Source: Cohnella hashimotonis (GTDB taxonomy: Bacteria > Bacillota > Bacilli > Paenibacillales > Paenibacillaceae). Taken from it: 64,000 bases of DNA. The DNA is taken from assembly GCF_030014955.1 (NCBI RefSeq), contig NZ_JAGRPV010000001.1:744001-808000 (forward strand). Direction: 5' to 3'. A program made the position numbers and the translations under genes. This document shows, one piece after another, positions 55,242 through 63,952 of this stretch. The notes below the pieces were generated by a model, which saw only the letters and a program-made list of their open reading frames with translations, had not been told where the DNA came from and did no database searches. How positions within the stretch are numbered: position 1 is the stretch's first letter; the number at the start of each line of letters is the position of its first letter.

Positions 55242-55577
55242 CTACGGACGGATCGTTACCCGCGTGCCGATAGGTACGATCTGAGAGAGCGCGAGAACGT
55301 CTTCATTGTACATGCGGATGCAGCCGTGCGATACGTAATGGCCGATCGATGCGGGATCATTCGTGCCGTGAATGCCGTAATGGGGCTTGGACAGTCCCAT
55401 CCAGAACGCGCCGAACGGTCCGCCGGGCTGCGCCTGCTTGTTGACGATGCGGTACTCGCCCGTCGGCGTCTGCGTCACCATCCGGCCGATGCCGACCGGG
55501 TAGCCGTTCACGACCGTATCTTCTTGCAGCAAGTAGAGCATGCGGTCCGACAGATCGACGATAATCCGGTATGCCAT
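55242..55577 (-). CDS. L,D-transpeptidase catalytic-domain protein (YkuD family)
   Basis: 111 residues, essentially the catalytic domain alone: [34 protein letters not shown] and [20 protein letters not shown], with the His-X-Ser-His-Gly-Cys active-site pattern and Cys nucleophile in HGCIRM. It lacks LysM and has no signal peptide or TM segment, as in the short YkuD-like/spore-associated versions; it could act on spore peptidoglycan or be released by another route. GGGAGGG is 7 bases before the ATG. Divergent from the YesM kinase gene. Confidence 0.93.
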   Translation of the reverse strand: MAYRIIVDLSDRMLYLLQEDTVVNGYPVGIGRMVTQTPTGEYRIVNKQAQPGGPFGAFWMGLSKPHYGIHGTNDPASIGHYVSHGCIRMYNEDVLALSQIVPIGTRVTIRP

Positions 55578-55700
55578 ACGGATCCCTCCCGTTCTATGGT
55601 CAGCTTATGCGAAAGATGGTACCGCGTTCGCGTCTTGCGCGCTAAGCATGCTTCCGATAAGCTTGGCTTCAAGGACTGACGACGGAGAAGGGGATACGGC

Positions 55701-57557
55701 ATGCTGAAACGAACGAGCCTGCGCATGCGGCTGACCGTATTGATGATCTGCCTGACGGCGCTGCCTGTCGTCACGGTCACATGGCTGGCGGCGAACAACA
55801 CGCGAAGCTCGGTGGAAAAGGAAATCGTCGGCGCCGATACTTCGCGCATGCTGTGGGCGGATCAGTACATGAACGAGCTGATCGAACAGATCGACATTCT
55901 CTTCTACACGCTTCAGATCGATCAGGAGCTGATGCGAGGACTCGGCGACATCGATAATCCTGATCCCGTCGTCCAGTATAAGACGCAGGAGCTGCTGCGG
56001 GACAAGCTGACTTCGGCGTTTCACGCCAATTCGCGGAAGATCGACGATTTGACGCTATACATGCAGGCCTATCGGAAAGCGTTTACAGTCAACTATACGA
56101 CCAGCGGACTGATTCGAACATTCGATATAAGCGCCAATGCGCCCTGGGCGCGAATCTCCCGCGGGCCGGTCAATATGTACTTCAAGCAGACGCCGGACGG
56201 CACGTACGCCTATCACGGCATCAACCGGTTCGAGGATCGCGCCTTAATCGGCGGCATATCCGTCCGCATCGATCGGGAGGTATGGCAGGAGGTCGGCCGG
56301 ATCCTGCGTTCGGAGCCAGATAGCCTGGTGTACGTGCTGAACGACGAAGGCGAGCTGCTGTCGGGTTCCTCCGAGCTGCCGGACGACGCCCGGCTGGCGG
56401 AAGTGCTCAGAGGTCCGGCGCCGGCGTTCGCGGCATTGGAATTCCGGCGGACGGACCGCTACTTCGTGTTCGAGAAAAGGATCGGGGACGGGCAGCTCGC
56501 GGTGATCAAGGCTGTCCCGATCTCGTCGGTCAGCCGCAGCGCGCGGCCGACGATCGAGGCGGGCATCTGGACGGGCGCGCTGTTCGCGGCGGCGTCCGCA
56601 TTGCTCTCGGTCCTCGTCTCGCTCGGCATCAGCCGCCCGATCGTCCGGCTCGCCCGGATGATGCGGACGACGCCCGTTCAGAGCTTCGAGTCGATGTCCG
56701 TCAGCAGCCGGGACGAGATCGGTCTGCTCGAACGCGGCTACAACTCGATGATGGAGCGGATCAGGCAGCTGATCGAAGACGAGTACGAGCGGGAGATCGA
56801 GGTGAAGGACGCGCAGCTGTTGGCGCTTCAGGCGCAGATCAATCCGCATTTTCTGAACAATACGCTCCATATGATCGGCGGCATGGCGCTCAAGAAGAAG
56901 GCACCCGAGATTTATGAGGTTACGCGGGTCATCGGGGATCTGCTGCGCTATGCGATCGGCTCCGAGGATCGGACCGTGCCGATCGCGGACGAACTGACCC
57001 ATACCCGCAACTACTTGTTCATTCAGGAGCGGAGGTTTGCGGGCCGCTGCACGATCTCGCTGGAGACGGACCCGGAAGCGCTCGAAGGCCGGCTGCCGAA
57101 GTTTACGCTGCAGCCGATCGTCGAGAACGCCTTCGAGCACGGGCTTCAGCGCAAGACCGGCAGTTGGCGGCTGACGATCCGTATCGGGCGCATCGGCGGA
57201 CGGATTGTCATGCTCGTTCAGGACGAGGGGGCAGGCATGCACGCGAACGATCTGCGCCGCATCAGAGCGGAGCTGCGCGCCGGCGGTACCAGGCGCCTGG
57301 GCGCAGGCGCTGGAGGAAGCGGAGGCGCAGGCGGAAGCGGAGGCGCTGGTGGAAGCGGAGGCGCGGCGCCGGATTCTGCGCCCGCAGGCGAACCGAGGCG
57401 AGGCCGCGGCATCGGGCTGCGCAACGTCGATGCCAGGCTCAAGCTGCAGTTCGGCGGGCGCTATGGGCTCCGCGTCTGGAGCAGCGCGGGCCAGGGAACG
57501 CTGGTAGCGATCGTCGCGCCGGCGGCTAACGAAGGAGGATACGGGAATGACGTATAG
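55701..57557 (+). CDS. YesM-type sensor histidine kinase
   Basis: 618 residues. TM1 ~13-31, extracytoplasmic sensor ~32-280, TM2 ~283-303, HAMP (ISRPIVRLARMMRTTPVQSF), then the His_kinase domain LQAQINPHFLNNTLHMIGG with the phosphorylated His, and HATPase (LQPIVENAFEHGL; GRGIGLRNVDARLKLQFGG). This is the YesM/LytS kind that pairs with the AraC-type regulator encoded next (11 bp overlap) to sense extracellular oligosaccharide. GGAGAAGGGG precedes the ATG. Odd: an in-frame Gly/Ser/Ala repeat (AGGSGGAGGSGGAGGSGGA, residues ~535-555) expands the ATP-lid loop between the two HATPase motifs. Confidence 0.94.
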   Translation: MLKRTSLRMRLTVLMICLTALPVVTVTWLAANNTRSSVEKEIVGADTSRMLWADQYMNELIEQIDILFYTLQIDQELMRGLGDIDNPDPVVQYKTQELLRDKLTSAFHANSRKIDDLTLYMQAYRKAFTVNYTTSGLIRTFDISANAPWARISRGPVNMYFKQTPDGTYAYHGINRFEDRALIGGISVRIDREVWQEVGRILRSEPDSLVYVLNDEGELLSGSSELPDDARLAEVLRGPAPAFAALEFRRTDRYFVFEKRIGDGQLAVIKAVPISSVSRSARPTIEAGIWTGALFAAASALLSVLVSLGISRPIVRLARMMRTTPVQSFESMSVSSRDEIGLLERGYNSMMERIRQLIEDEYEREIEVKDAQLLALQAQINPHFLNNTLHMIGGMALKKKAPEIYEVTRVIGDLLRYAIGSEDRTVPIADELTHTRNYLFIQERRFAGRCTISLETDPEALEGRLPKFTLQPIVENAFEHGLQRKTGSWRLTIRIGRIGGRIVMLVQDEGAGMHANDLRRIRAELRAGGTRRLGAGAGGSGGAGGSGGAGGSGGAAPDSAPAGEPRRGRGIGLRNVDARLKLQFGGRYGLRVWSSAGQGTLVAIVAPAANEGGYGNDV

Positions 57558-58716
57558 CGTGCTGATCGTCGACGATGAGCCGTGGTCGCGCGAGATCGTG
57601 AAGGACCTCGCGGATTGGGAAGGGCTGGGACTGACGGTCGCCGGCGAAGCCGAGGACGGAGAAGAAGGGCTGCGCCGCATCGGGGAGCTCGGGCCGGATA
57701 TCGTCGTGACCGATATGCGGATGCCGGGCCTGTCCGGGACGGAGTTGCTCAACGAGCTTGGGGCGCGTTTTCCGGCGGCCAAGATCGTCGTTATGAGCGG
57801 CTATGACGACTTCGCGTATTTGAAGCAGGCGATCCGTTCGAAGGCGGTGGATTACTTGCTGAAGCCGCTCGATCCGGCTGAACTGAATGCTGCGCTGGCA
57901 GCCTGCGTCCGGGAGCTGGATGCGGCGCCGACCGCATTAACGATGACCGTGCCAAGCACGGGAAACGCAGCTCTTTCAGGCGCCGCATCGGACGAGCCTG
58001 CGCCGGAGAGCGGCGCGCCGTCGGGCGTGTGGAGGCTGCCGGCTGCGTTCGCCGATGCGGCCGTGCTGGAACGCTATGCGCTGGAAAAGCGCCGTATCCA
58101 AGCCAGCCTGCAGGAGCTGGATCGGGCGGGCATCGCGGCGGCTTATGCCGCGCTCGGCAGATACTTGGCGCGAGCGCTGTCGCAAGAGGAGCTGCAGGGG
58201 CTGCCTGCCCGGATGGCGCAGGATGCGCTGGCGCTGCTGGAGACGTTCTCATCCGAGCAAGGGATCGACATCGTTCCGATCTGGGGCGGGATCGAGGGGC
58301 GCCTCGGCCCGGGCTCCTCGCCGGAGGAAGCGGCAATGGCGCTGGCGGAGCGGCTCGGGGAAGCCGCCGATGCGGCCGCGAAGGCGATTCGCGGCCGTGC
58401 CCGGCTCGACCTGGACGAGATTCGCGCCCACATTGACGCGCATTTCGCCGGGGAGCTGACGCTGGAGTCGCTGTCGCACCGCTTTTTCGTCAGCAAGGAG
58501 CATCTCAGCCGCGCCTTCAAAGCGCATGTCGGCACGGGCGTTACCGACTACATTACGATGCGGCGCATGGTGTATGCGGAGGCGCTGCTGCGCGAAGGCA
58601 AGGTCTCGATCAAGCAGGCGGCCAAGCTTGCCGGCTACGAGGACCTGGCTTATTTCTACAGAGTGTTCAAGAAACGCTTCGGCATCTCGCCCGGCGAGCT
58701 GAGGAGCGGAGAATAG
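57547..58716 (+). CDS. YesN-type AraC-family response regulator
   Basis: 389 residues. Receiver ~3-120 with VLIVDDEPWSREIV and phosphoacceptor Asp56 in DIVVTDMRMPGLSG; a variable middle helical region (~150-275); two C-terminal AraC helix-turn-helix motifs (LTLESLSHRFFVSKEHLSRA and VSIKQAAKLAGYEDLAYFYR, FKKRFGISPGELR). GAAGGAGG lies before the ATG inside the kinase gene. It probably activates the SBP-permease-GH5 operon directly downstream, whose upstream region holds two tandem 14 bp boxes. Confidence 0.95.
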   Translation: MTYSVLIVDDEPWSREIVKDLADWEGLGLTVAGEAEDGEEGLRRIGELGPDIVVTDMRMPGLSGTELLNELGARFPAAKIVVMSGYDDFAYLKQAIRSKAVDYLLKPLDPAELNAALAACVRELDAAPTALTMTVPSTGNAALSGAASDEPAPESGAPSGVWRLPAAFADAAVLERYALEKRRIQASLQELDRAGIAAAYAALGRYLARALSQEELQGLPARMAQDALALLETFSSEQGIDIVPIWGGIEGRLGPGSSPEEAAMALAERLGEAADAAAKAIRGRARLDLDEIRAHIDAHFAGELTLESLSHRFFVSKEHLSRAFKAHVGTGVTDYITMRRMVYAEALLREGKVSIKQAAKLAGYEDLAYFYRVFKKRFGISPGELRSGE

Positions 58717-58733
58717 GAGGAGGATTCGCCTGG

Positions 58734-58825
58734 TATCCGTTTCATATTATCCGTTTCATATCAATATCGTCCAATAAGGAAAGCTAATTTTCTCGAATGT
58801 TTCCGCTTTCAATTCTCTCTATACT
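58734..58825 (+). promoter_or_regulatory. Tandem 14 bp boxes and -10 element before the ABC sugar operon
   Basis: TATCCGTTTCATAT occurs twice back to back (58734-58747 and 58748-58761), perfectly. Further down TATACT (58820-58825) is a good -10 with no good -35 at the right distance. Tandem direct repeats upstream of a -35-poor promoter are what an AraC-type activator such as the YesN-like protein at 57547-58716 would use. Confidence 0.65.
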
Positions 58826-58861
58826 GAGCTTGCAGTCATTCGATAGAGGGGGTAACACCAG

Positions 58862-60217
58862 ATGAAAAAAGCGCTATACGCCGCGTCCTCGATGACGCTC
58901 GCGGCTGCCATGCTGGCCGGCTGCGGCGGCAACGGCAACGACAATGCCTCTCCATCCGTCGCGCCGTCCGGCTCGGCGTCCGCCTCCGCCACAGCATCCG
59001 ACTCGGGCGCCCAGGCTTCGCCGTCCGCGTCCGCGCAGGAACCGGCCCGCAAGGTCGAGCTCAAGGTTTTTATGAGCCTGCCGCGATTCAAAGACCAGTT
59101 CGACAAGTACTTCGAGCAATTCAAAGCCAAGGAGCTTGCGGACAAAAACGTCGACGTCACGATCAAGCTTGAGATGCCGAACTCCGATCAGGCCGGGCAG
59201 ATTCTCAAGACTCGCCTTTCCTCCAACGACGCGCCCGATCTGTTCACGCTGCATGCGATTGCGGATATCCCGACCTTTTACAAAGCCGGATATTTAAGCG
59301 ATTTATCCGACCAGCCGTATGTACCGAAGGTGTACGAGAGCGTGCGCAAGACGGTGACGTACGACGGCAAGGTGGTCGCGCTGCCGCTCGAAAGCCTGTC
59401 GTGGGGCTACCTGTACAATAAGAAAATGTTCGCCGACCTCGGCATTGCTCCGCCCCAAACGCTCGACGAAATGAAGGCCGCCGTGGAGAAAATCAAGACG
59501 ACAAAAGCGGCGCCGTTCGAGCTGAGCTTCCAGGAGTCGTGGATTCCGCAGCTCATGATGGCCTTGTCGCTTGGCGGCATCGTGACCGCGGAGCATCCGG
59601 ACTGGATCGAGAAGATGAACAAGGGCGAAGCGTCCTACGCCGACGTACAGGACGTATTCAACATTATCGACCTGATTATGGCGAACGGTACGGCAAAGCC
59701 GTTCGAGGTCGGCAGCGCCGCCGGCTCGACGGACTTCGCGAACGGCAAAGCCGCGATGTGGGTCATGGGACCGTGGCAGGCCGAGACGATCCTGAAGGCG
59801 AATCCCGACATGGAATTCGGCGTCGCGCCGCTGCCGGTAAGCAACGATCCGGCCGGCACGATGATCAACCTGGCTACCTCCACCTCGCTCGCCGTGTCGC
59901 CGACGAGCAAGAACAAGGACGTCGCGCTCGATCTGCTGAACTACATGCTCGACGACAACGATTCCTCCGCCCTGTTCGAGGAGCTGAAGTTCAACCCCGT
60001 CGCGGAAATGCACAAGTACGATACGTTCCCGTGGATTACCGAGGCGAGCTCGTACGTCGCCCAGGGCAAAGCTTACCTCGACCTGTCGCTGCCAAACGGC
60101 GTGACCGACGAGACCGCGAAGCTGCTGCAGAGCTACTACGCCAAGAGCGTGACCAAGGAGCAGATCATCAAGACGCTGGACCGCACATGGGCGAACGCCG
60201 TCAAGAACAGCAAGTGA
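58862..60217 (+). CDS. Extracellular sugar-binding lipoprotein of an ABC importer
   Basis: 451 residues. Signal with lipobox LAGC (AAAMLAGCGGNGND; lipidated Cys ~21), a Ser/Ala-rich linker (~30-65), then a family 1 solute-binding protein fold: FMSLPRFKDQFDKYFEQFKA, LSSNDAPDLFTLHAIADIPT, ALPLESLSWGYLYNKKMFAD and FANGKAAMWVMGPWQAETIL. It captures oligosaccharide outside the membrane for the permeases that follow. AGAGGGGG is 10 bases before the ATG. The 79 bp gap to the first permease holds a strong hairpin. Confidence 0.95.
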   Translation: MKKALYAASSMTLAAAMLAGCGGNGNDNASPSVAPSGSASASATASDSGAQASPSASAQEPARKVELKVFMSLPRFKDQFDKYFEQFKAKELADKNVDVTIKLEMPNSDQAGQILKTRLSSNDAPDLFTLHAIADIPTFYKAGYLSDLSDQPYVPKVYESVRKTVTYDGKVVALPLESLSWGYLYNKKMFADLGIAPPQTLDEMKAAVEKIKTTKAAPFELSFQESWIPQLMMALSLGGIVTAEHPDWIEKMNKGEASYADVQDVFNIIDLIMANGTAKPFEVGSAAGSTDFANGKAAMWVMGPWQAETILKANPDMEFGVAPLPVSNDPAGTMINLATSTSLAVSPTSKNKDVALDLLNYMLDDNDSSALFEELKFNPVAEMHKYDTFPWITEASSYVAQGKAYLDLSLPNGVTDETAKLLQSYYAKSVTKEQIIKTLDRTWANAVKNSK

Positions 60218-60225
60218 TCCCTTCC

Positions 60226-60261
60226 GGCTCCGTCCCGCGGCTTCGTCCGCGGCGCGGGGCC
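60226..60261 (+). promoter_or_regulatory. Strong intercistronic hairpin between binding protein and permease genes
   Basis: GGCTCCGTCCCGCGG pairs with CCGCGGCGCGGGGCC (14 of 15, loop CTTCGT) and no T-run follows. Hairpins in this position in other sugar operons protect the upstream mRNA and raise binding-protein output relative to permeases; that role is inferred here. Confidence 0.7.
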
Positions 60262-60296
60262 GGATCGGCTTCGCAGGCGAAGGAGGGATCTACGAG

Positions 60297-61184
60297 ATGA
60301 TCGACAGGCTCAGACTCAAACGGCACGGCATATTGCTGGCGTTCGTGCTCCCGGCGCTGCTGTTCTACGCGACATTTCTGCTCGCGCCGGCATTCGGCGG
60401 CATCTGGTACAGCCTGACCGACTGGAACGGCCTGAACCCGCTCTACGCGTTCGTCGGGCTGGACAATTACGCCGAGGCGCTGACGGAGGACCCGTCGTTC
60501 GGGCATGCCGTCTTTTTTACGCTCAAATACGTGCTCTTCATGGTCGTGCTGCAAAACGCGCTGGCCATTCTGGTCGCCGTGCTGATCGAATCGCGCGCGA
60601 AGACCAAAGCTGTTTTTCGCACCATTTTCTTCATGCCCAACATGCTCAGCATGATCATCGGCGGCTTCATGTGGATGTTCGTGTTCACGCGCGTGCTGCC
60701 GGAGCTGGCGATGCGCACCGGCCTGACCTTCCTCGACCGCTCGTGGATCGGCGACCCGTCTTTTTCCTTTTACGCGATTCTGATCGTCTCGCTGTGGGGC
60801 GGCGTCGGCTATCTGATGGTCATCTACATCGCCGCGCTGCAGGGCGTGCCGTCCTCGCTTAAGGAGGCCGCGGCCATCGATGGCGCCGGCGTCTGGCACA
60901 CGTTCCGATACATCACGCTGCCGATGATTTACCCGGCGCTCACGATCGGCATTTTCCTCACGCTGAATTCGTCGTTCAAGGTGTTCGACGCGGTCTTCGC
61001 GCTGACGGGCGGCGGCCCGGGGCGAGAGACGCAGGTCATCGCGCTCAATATCTTCGAGGAGGCGTTCGGCTTCAGCAACCGGTACGGCTACGCAAGCGCG
61101 AAGGCAATGATCCTGTTCCTCATCGTGCTCGTCATCACGATCGTCCAGCTGCGGCTAATGAAGCGGCGGGAGGTGGAGGCATGA
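60297..61184 (+). CDS. ABC sugar permease, MalF/UgpA type
   Basis: 295 residues, six TM segments. The ATPase-contact EAA loop is LKEAAAIDGAGVWHTFRYIT (~194-213) followed by LPMIYPALTIG, and LLAPAFGGIWYSLTDWNGLN is the N-terminal family signature. It forms the channel with the next gene. GAAGGAGGG is 10 bases before the ATG. No ATPase gene is in this operon, so a shared MsmX-like ATPase elsewhere is expected. Confidence 0.95.
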   Translation: MIDRLRLKRHGILLAFVLPALLFYATFLLAPAFGGIWYSLTDWNGLNPLYAFVGLDNYAEALTEDPSFGHAVFFTLKYVLFMVVLQNALAILVAVLIESRAKTKAVFRTIFFMPNMLSMIIGGFMWMFVFTRVLPELAMRTGLTFLDRSWIGDPSFSFYAILIVSLWGGVGYLMVIYIAALQGVPSSLKEAAAIDGAGVWHTFRYITLPMIYPALTIGIFLTLNSSFKVFDAVFALTGGGPGRETQVIALNIFEEAFGFSNRYGYASAKAMILFLIVLVITIVQLRLMKRREVEA

Positions 61185-62095
61185 GCGCCCAGGGTCATGG
61201 CATTCGCTCGGAAGCAGGGCACGGGGCTTCTCGCGGCATTGGCACGACGCGGACCGGCAAGCGGCACGGCCGAAGCCTCCTGCCCGGCCTGCTTGCCCTG
61301 CTGATGCTGATCGTAGGCGCGGCTTTCACGCTGCTGCCCATTTACATGGGCGTGCTGAATTCGGTGAAGACGGAGGGCGAGATGCTAAACGGCATCCTCT
61401 CCTGGCCGCGGCACTTCGCTTGGAGCAACTACGCGGACGCCTACCGGAAAATTGACTTTTTGCGCAGCTTGGGCAATACGGCGGCCGTGACCGCGGTCGG
61501 GCTCGCGGGCATCGTGCTGTTCGCCGCGATGGCGGGCTACAAGCTGTCGCGTACGCCGGGCAAACTGAGCGGCTTTCTGTTCAGCTTGTTCGTGCTGTCC
61601 ATGCTGATCCCTTTCCATTCCATCATGATCACGCTCGTTCGCATCGCCAAAAACCTGGCGGTCCAGGGCTCGACCGTCGGCCTCGGGCTCATCTATATCG
61701 GCCTCGGCGTGTCGATGGCGATCTTTCTCTACCATGGCTTCGTCAAGTCGATCCCGCGCGATCTCGACGAAGCGGCGGTCATCGACGGCTGCGGCGAGTT
61801 TCGGCTGTTTTTCTCCGTGATCCTGCCGCTGCTGCTGCCCGTCACCGCGACCGTCGCGATCCTGAACGCACTGTGGATGTGGAACGACTTTTTGCTGCCG
61901 CTGCTCATGCTCACCGACGCTTCGAGCTATACGCTGCTGCTGTCGACGAACATGCTGTTCGGCCAGTACGGCAACAACGACTGGTCCGCGATTCTGGCCT
62001 CGCTCGTGCTGGCGCTGCTGCCGGTCGTCGTGCTGTATTTGCTGCTTCAAAAATACATTCTGAACGGAATTGCGGACGGAGCGATTAAAGGATGA
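61181..62095 (+). CDS. ABC sugar permease, MalG/UgpE type
   Basis: 304 residues, six TM segments after a polar ~30-residue N-terminus. The EAA loop is IPRDLDEAAVIDGCGEFRLF, then FSVILPLLLPVTATVAI, with the C-terminal GAIKG end usual in the family. It overlaps the upstream permease by 4 bp (ATGA) and the GH5 gene by 4 bp, so the three are translationally coupled. Confidence 0.95.
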   Translation: MSAQGHGIRSEAGHGASRGIGTTRTGKRHGRSLLPGLLALLMLIVGAAFTLLPIYMGVLNSVKTEGEMLNGILSWPRHFAWSNYADAYRKIDFLRSLGNTAAVTAVGLAGIVLFAAMAGYKLSRTPGKLSGFLFSLFVLSMLIPFHSIMITLVRIAKNLAVQGSTVGLGLIYIGLGVSMAIFLYHGFVKSIPRDLDEAAVIDGCGEFRLFFSVILPLLLPVTATVAILNALWMWNDFLLPLLMLTDASSYTLLLSTNMLFGQYGNNDWSAILASLVLALLPVVVLYLLLQKYILNGIADGAIKG

Positions 62096-63810
62096 GCGAA
62101 AACATAACGGAAAATGCTTTGCGTGGCGGCGTAGGCGATGTGTACGGCTACGTGCGAGCGGACGGCAAAGTATTGCGCAACGGCCGCGGCGAGGAGATCC
62201 TCCTGCGCGGCGTCGGATTCGGCAGTTGGCTGCTGCCGGAGGGCTATATGTGGCGCTTCCCGGATGGGGGCGACCGCCCGCGGCGGATCGAGCGGATGAT
62301 CCGCGAGCTGGTCGGCGAGGAGAAGGCGGCGCGCTTCTGGGCACTGTATTACGACCGGTATGTCGCCGAAGCCGATATCGCGCGGATCGCGGCGGAGGGC
62401 TTCAACTCCGTGCGGGTGCCGCTTCTGGCGCGCACGCTGCTGGAGGAAGGCGAGCCGGTACGGTTCAAGCCGGACATGATCGCGCGCATCGACCGGGTCG
62501 TTCGCTGGTGCGAGCAATACGGTCTCTATGTCATTCTGGACCTGCACGGCGCGCCGGGCGGGCAGACGGGCACGAATATCGACGATTCGGAGCGCGATCT
62601 GCCGGAGCTGTTCCTGGACGCGGCGAACCGCGTGCGCACGGTGACGCTGTGGCGCCTGCTGGCGGAGCGGTATCGCGACGAATGGATCGTCGCCGGCTAC
62701 GATCTGCTGAACGAGCCGCTGCCGGAATGGTTTGCGGCGCACAACGACAGCGTGATGCCGTTCTACGAGGAGGTTATCGCCGCCATCCGAGAAGTGGACG
62801 ACCGGCATATGATCATCCTTGAGGGCGTCCACTGGGCGACCGACTGGTCGATTTTCGACGCGCTTCCGGACGACAACGTGCTGCTGCAGTTTCACAAGTA
62901 CTGGAACGCGCCGGACACCGCCAGCATCCAGGTCTATCTCGAGCATCGCGAGCGGCTGAATGCGCCGCTGTTCATGGGCGAGGGCGGCGAGAACAACAAG
63001 GACTGGTACGCGGGGGCCTTCCGTCTTTTCGAGGATCACGATATCTCATGGAACTTCTGGACGTGGAAAAAGATGGACACCGGCAACTCGCCCTGCTCGA
63101 TTCGACGCCCCGAGGGCTGGGACCTGCTCGTACGGTATTTGGAAGGCGGCGATAAGCCGGCACCTGATGATGCGGAGCGCATTCTGTGGGCGTATCTCGA
63201 CAATCTGCCGATCGAGCGCTGCGACTACGAGCCTGCCGTCGTGCGTTCGCTGTTCTTGCGCGCGCCGGTTCGCATACCTGCCGTTTTCTACGGGTACGAG
63301 GGGGAGGGCAAGAGCTTCGGCTTGGCGCGCAGCCTGACGGAAAGGGATACGATATCGCAGCCCGCATTCGGCTCCGGCGCGCAGGTCGAAGGTTTCCGCG
63401 CCGAAGACGGCACGGATATCCGCTTTGTCGTCCCGGGACGGACGGCGCCGAACTTCCAGCATGGCGGCGGTGAGGAATGGCGGGAGGACGAGTGGATGTA
63501 CGTGACGCTCAGGCCCGGCGAATGGCTGGCTTACGGCTGCGAGGCAGCGGCCCCACGAGGGACTGCTGTCGGCAGCGCAACCGGAAAAAGCGCGATCCGT
63601 CTGCGCGTGCAGAGCGAAGGCGGCGGCAAGCTGCACGTCTCCGATGGGCGCGACGCATCTGCGACGACCGTTGAGTGGGCGGAGGACGGCTGGCACACGG
63701 TAACTGCGAAGCTCGAGCGTGCCGGGCTTCCGGGTGACGCCGTCCGGCATATGGTGATCAAGGCTGCCGATCGCCCGATAGGCGTCGCGTGGCTTGAGTT
63801 GTTGGATTAA
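62092..63810 (+). CDS. Intracellular glycoside hydrolase family 5 enzyme with C-terminal beta domain
   Basis: 572 residues, no signal peptide. TIM barrel ~15-370: GVGFGSWLLPEGYMWRFPDG, FNSVRVPLLARTLL, LYVILDLHGAPGGQTG, acid/base Glu208 in YDLLNEPLPEW, VLLQFHKYWNAPD and nucleophile Glu297 in LFMGEGGENNKDW. The layout is that of exo-beta-glucanase/beta-glucosidase-like GH5 members. A C-terminal beta region (~430-570) looks like a carbohydrate-binding or accessory domain, identity unsure. Being cytosolic and last in the importer operon, it likely splits imported beta-linked oligosaccharides (probably beta-glucans). Overlaps the permease gene by 4 bp. Confidence 0.92.
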   Translation: MSENITENALRGGVGDVYGYVRADGKVLRNGRGEEILLRGVGFGSWLLPEGYMWRFPDGGDRPRRIERMIRELVGEEKAARFWALYYDRYVAEADIARIAAEGFNSVRVPLLARTLLEEGEPVRFKPDMIARIDRVVRWCEQYGLYVILDLHGAPGGQTGTNIDDSERDLPELFLDAANRVRTVTLWRLLAERYRDEWIVAGYDLLNEPLPEWFAAHNDSVMPFYEEVIAAIREVDDRHMIILEGVHWATDWSIFDALPDDNVLLQFHKYWNAPDTASIQVYLEHRERLNAPLFMGEGGENNKDWYAGAFRLFEDHDISWNFWTWKKMDTGNSPCSIRRPEGWDLLVRYLEGGDKPAPDDAERILWAYLDNLPIERCDYEPAVVRSLFLRAPVRIPAVFYGYEGEGKSFGLARSLTERDTISQPAFGSGAQVEGFRAEDGTDIRFVVPGRTAPNFQHGGGEEWREDEWMYVTLRPGEWLAYGCEAAAPRGTAVGSATGKSAIRLRVQSEGGGKLHVSDGRDASATTVEWAEDGWHTVTAKLERAGLPGDAVRHMVIKAADRPIGVAWLELLD

Positions 63811-63816
63811 ATGGCA

Positions 63817-63853
63817 GGCTGTCGTTTCTCTTCCGAGAGGCGGCGGCTTTTTT
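63817..63853 (+). terminator. Terminator of the ABC/GH5 operon
   Basis: GCTGTCGTTTCTC pairs with GAGAGGCGGCGGC through Watson-Crick and G-T pairs over 13 positions, loop TTCC, followed by TTTTTT. Confidence 0.85.
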
Positions 63854-63952
63854 GATTGAAGGCAGAATTGAGTGGCGGGCCGAGATTCATTACAATAGAG
63901 GCAGAGAAGCGTTCGCTGTCTGAGAGGCGAGACGAGACTGGGAGGCGTGAGG

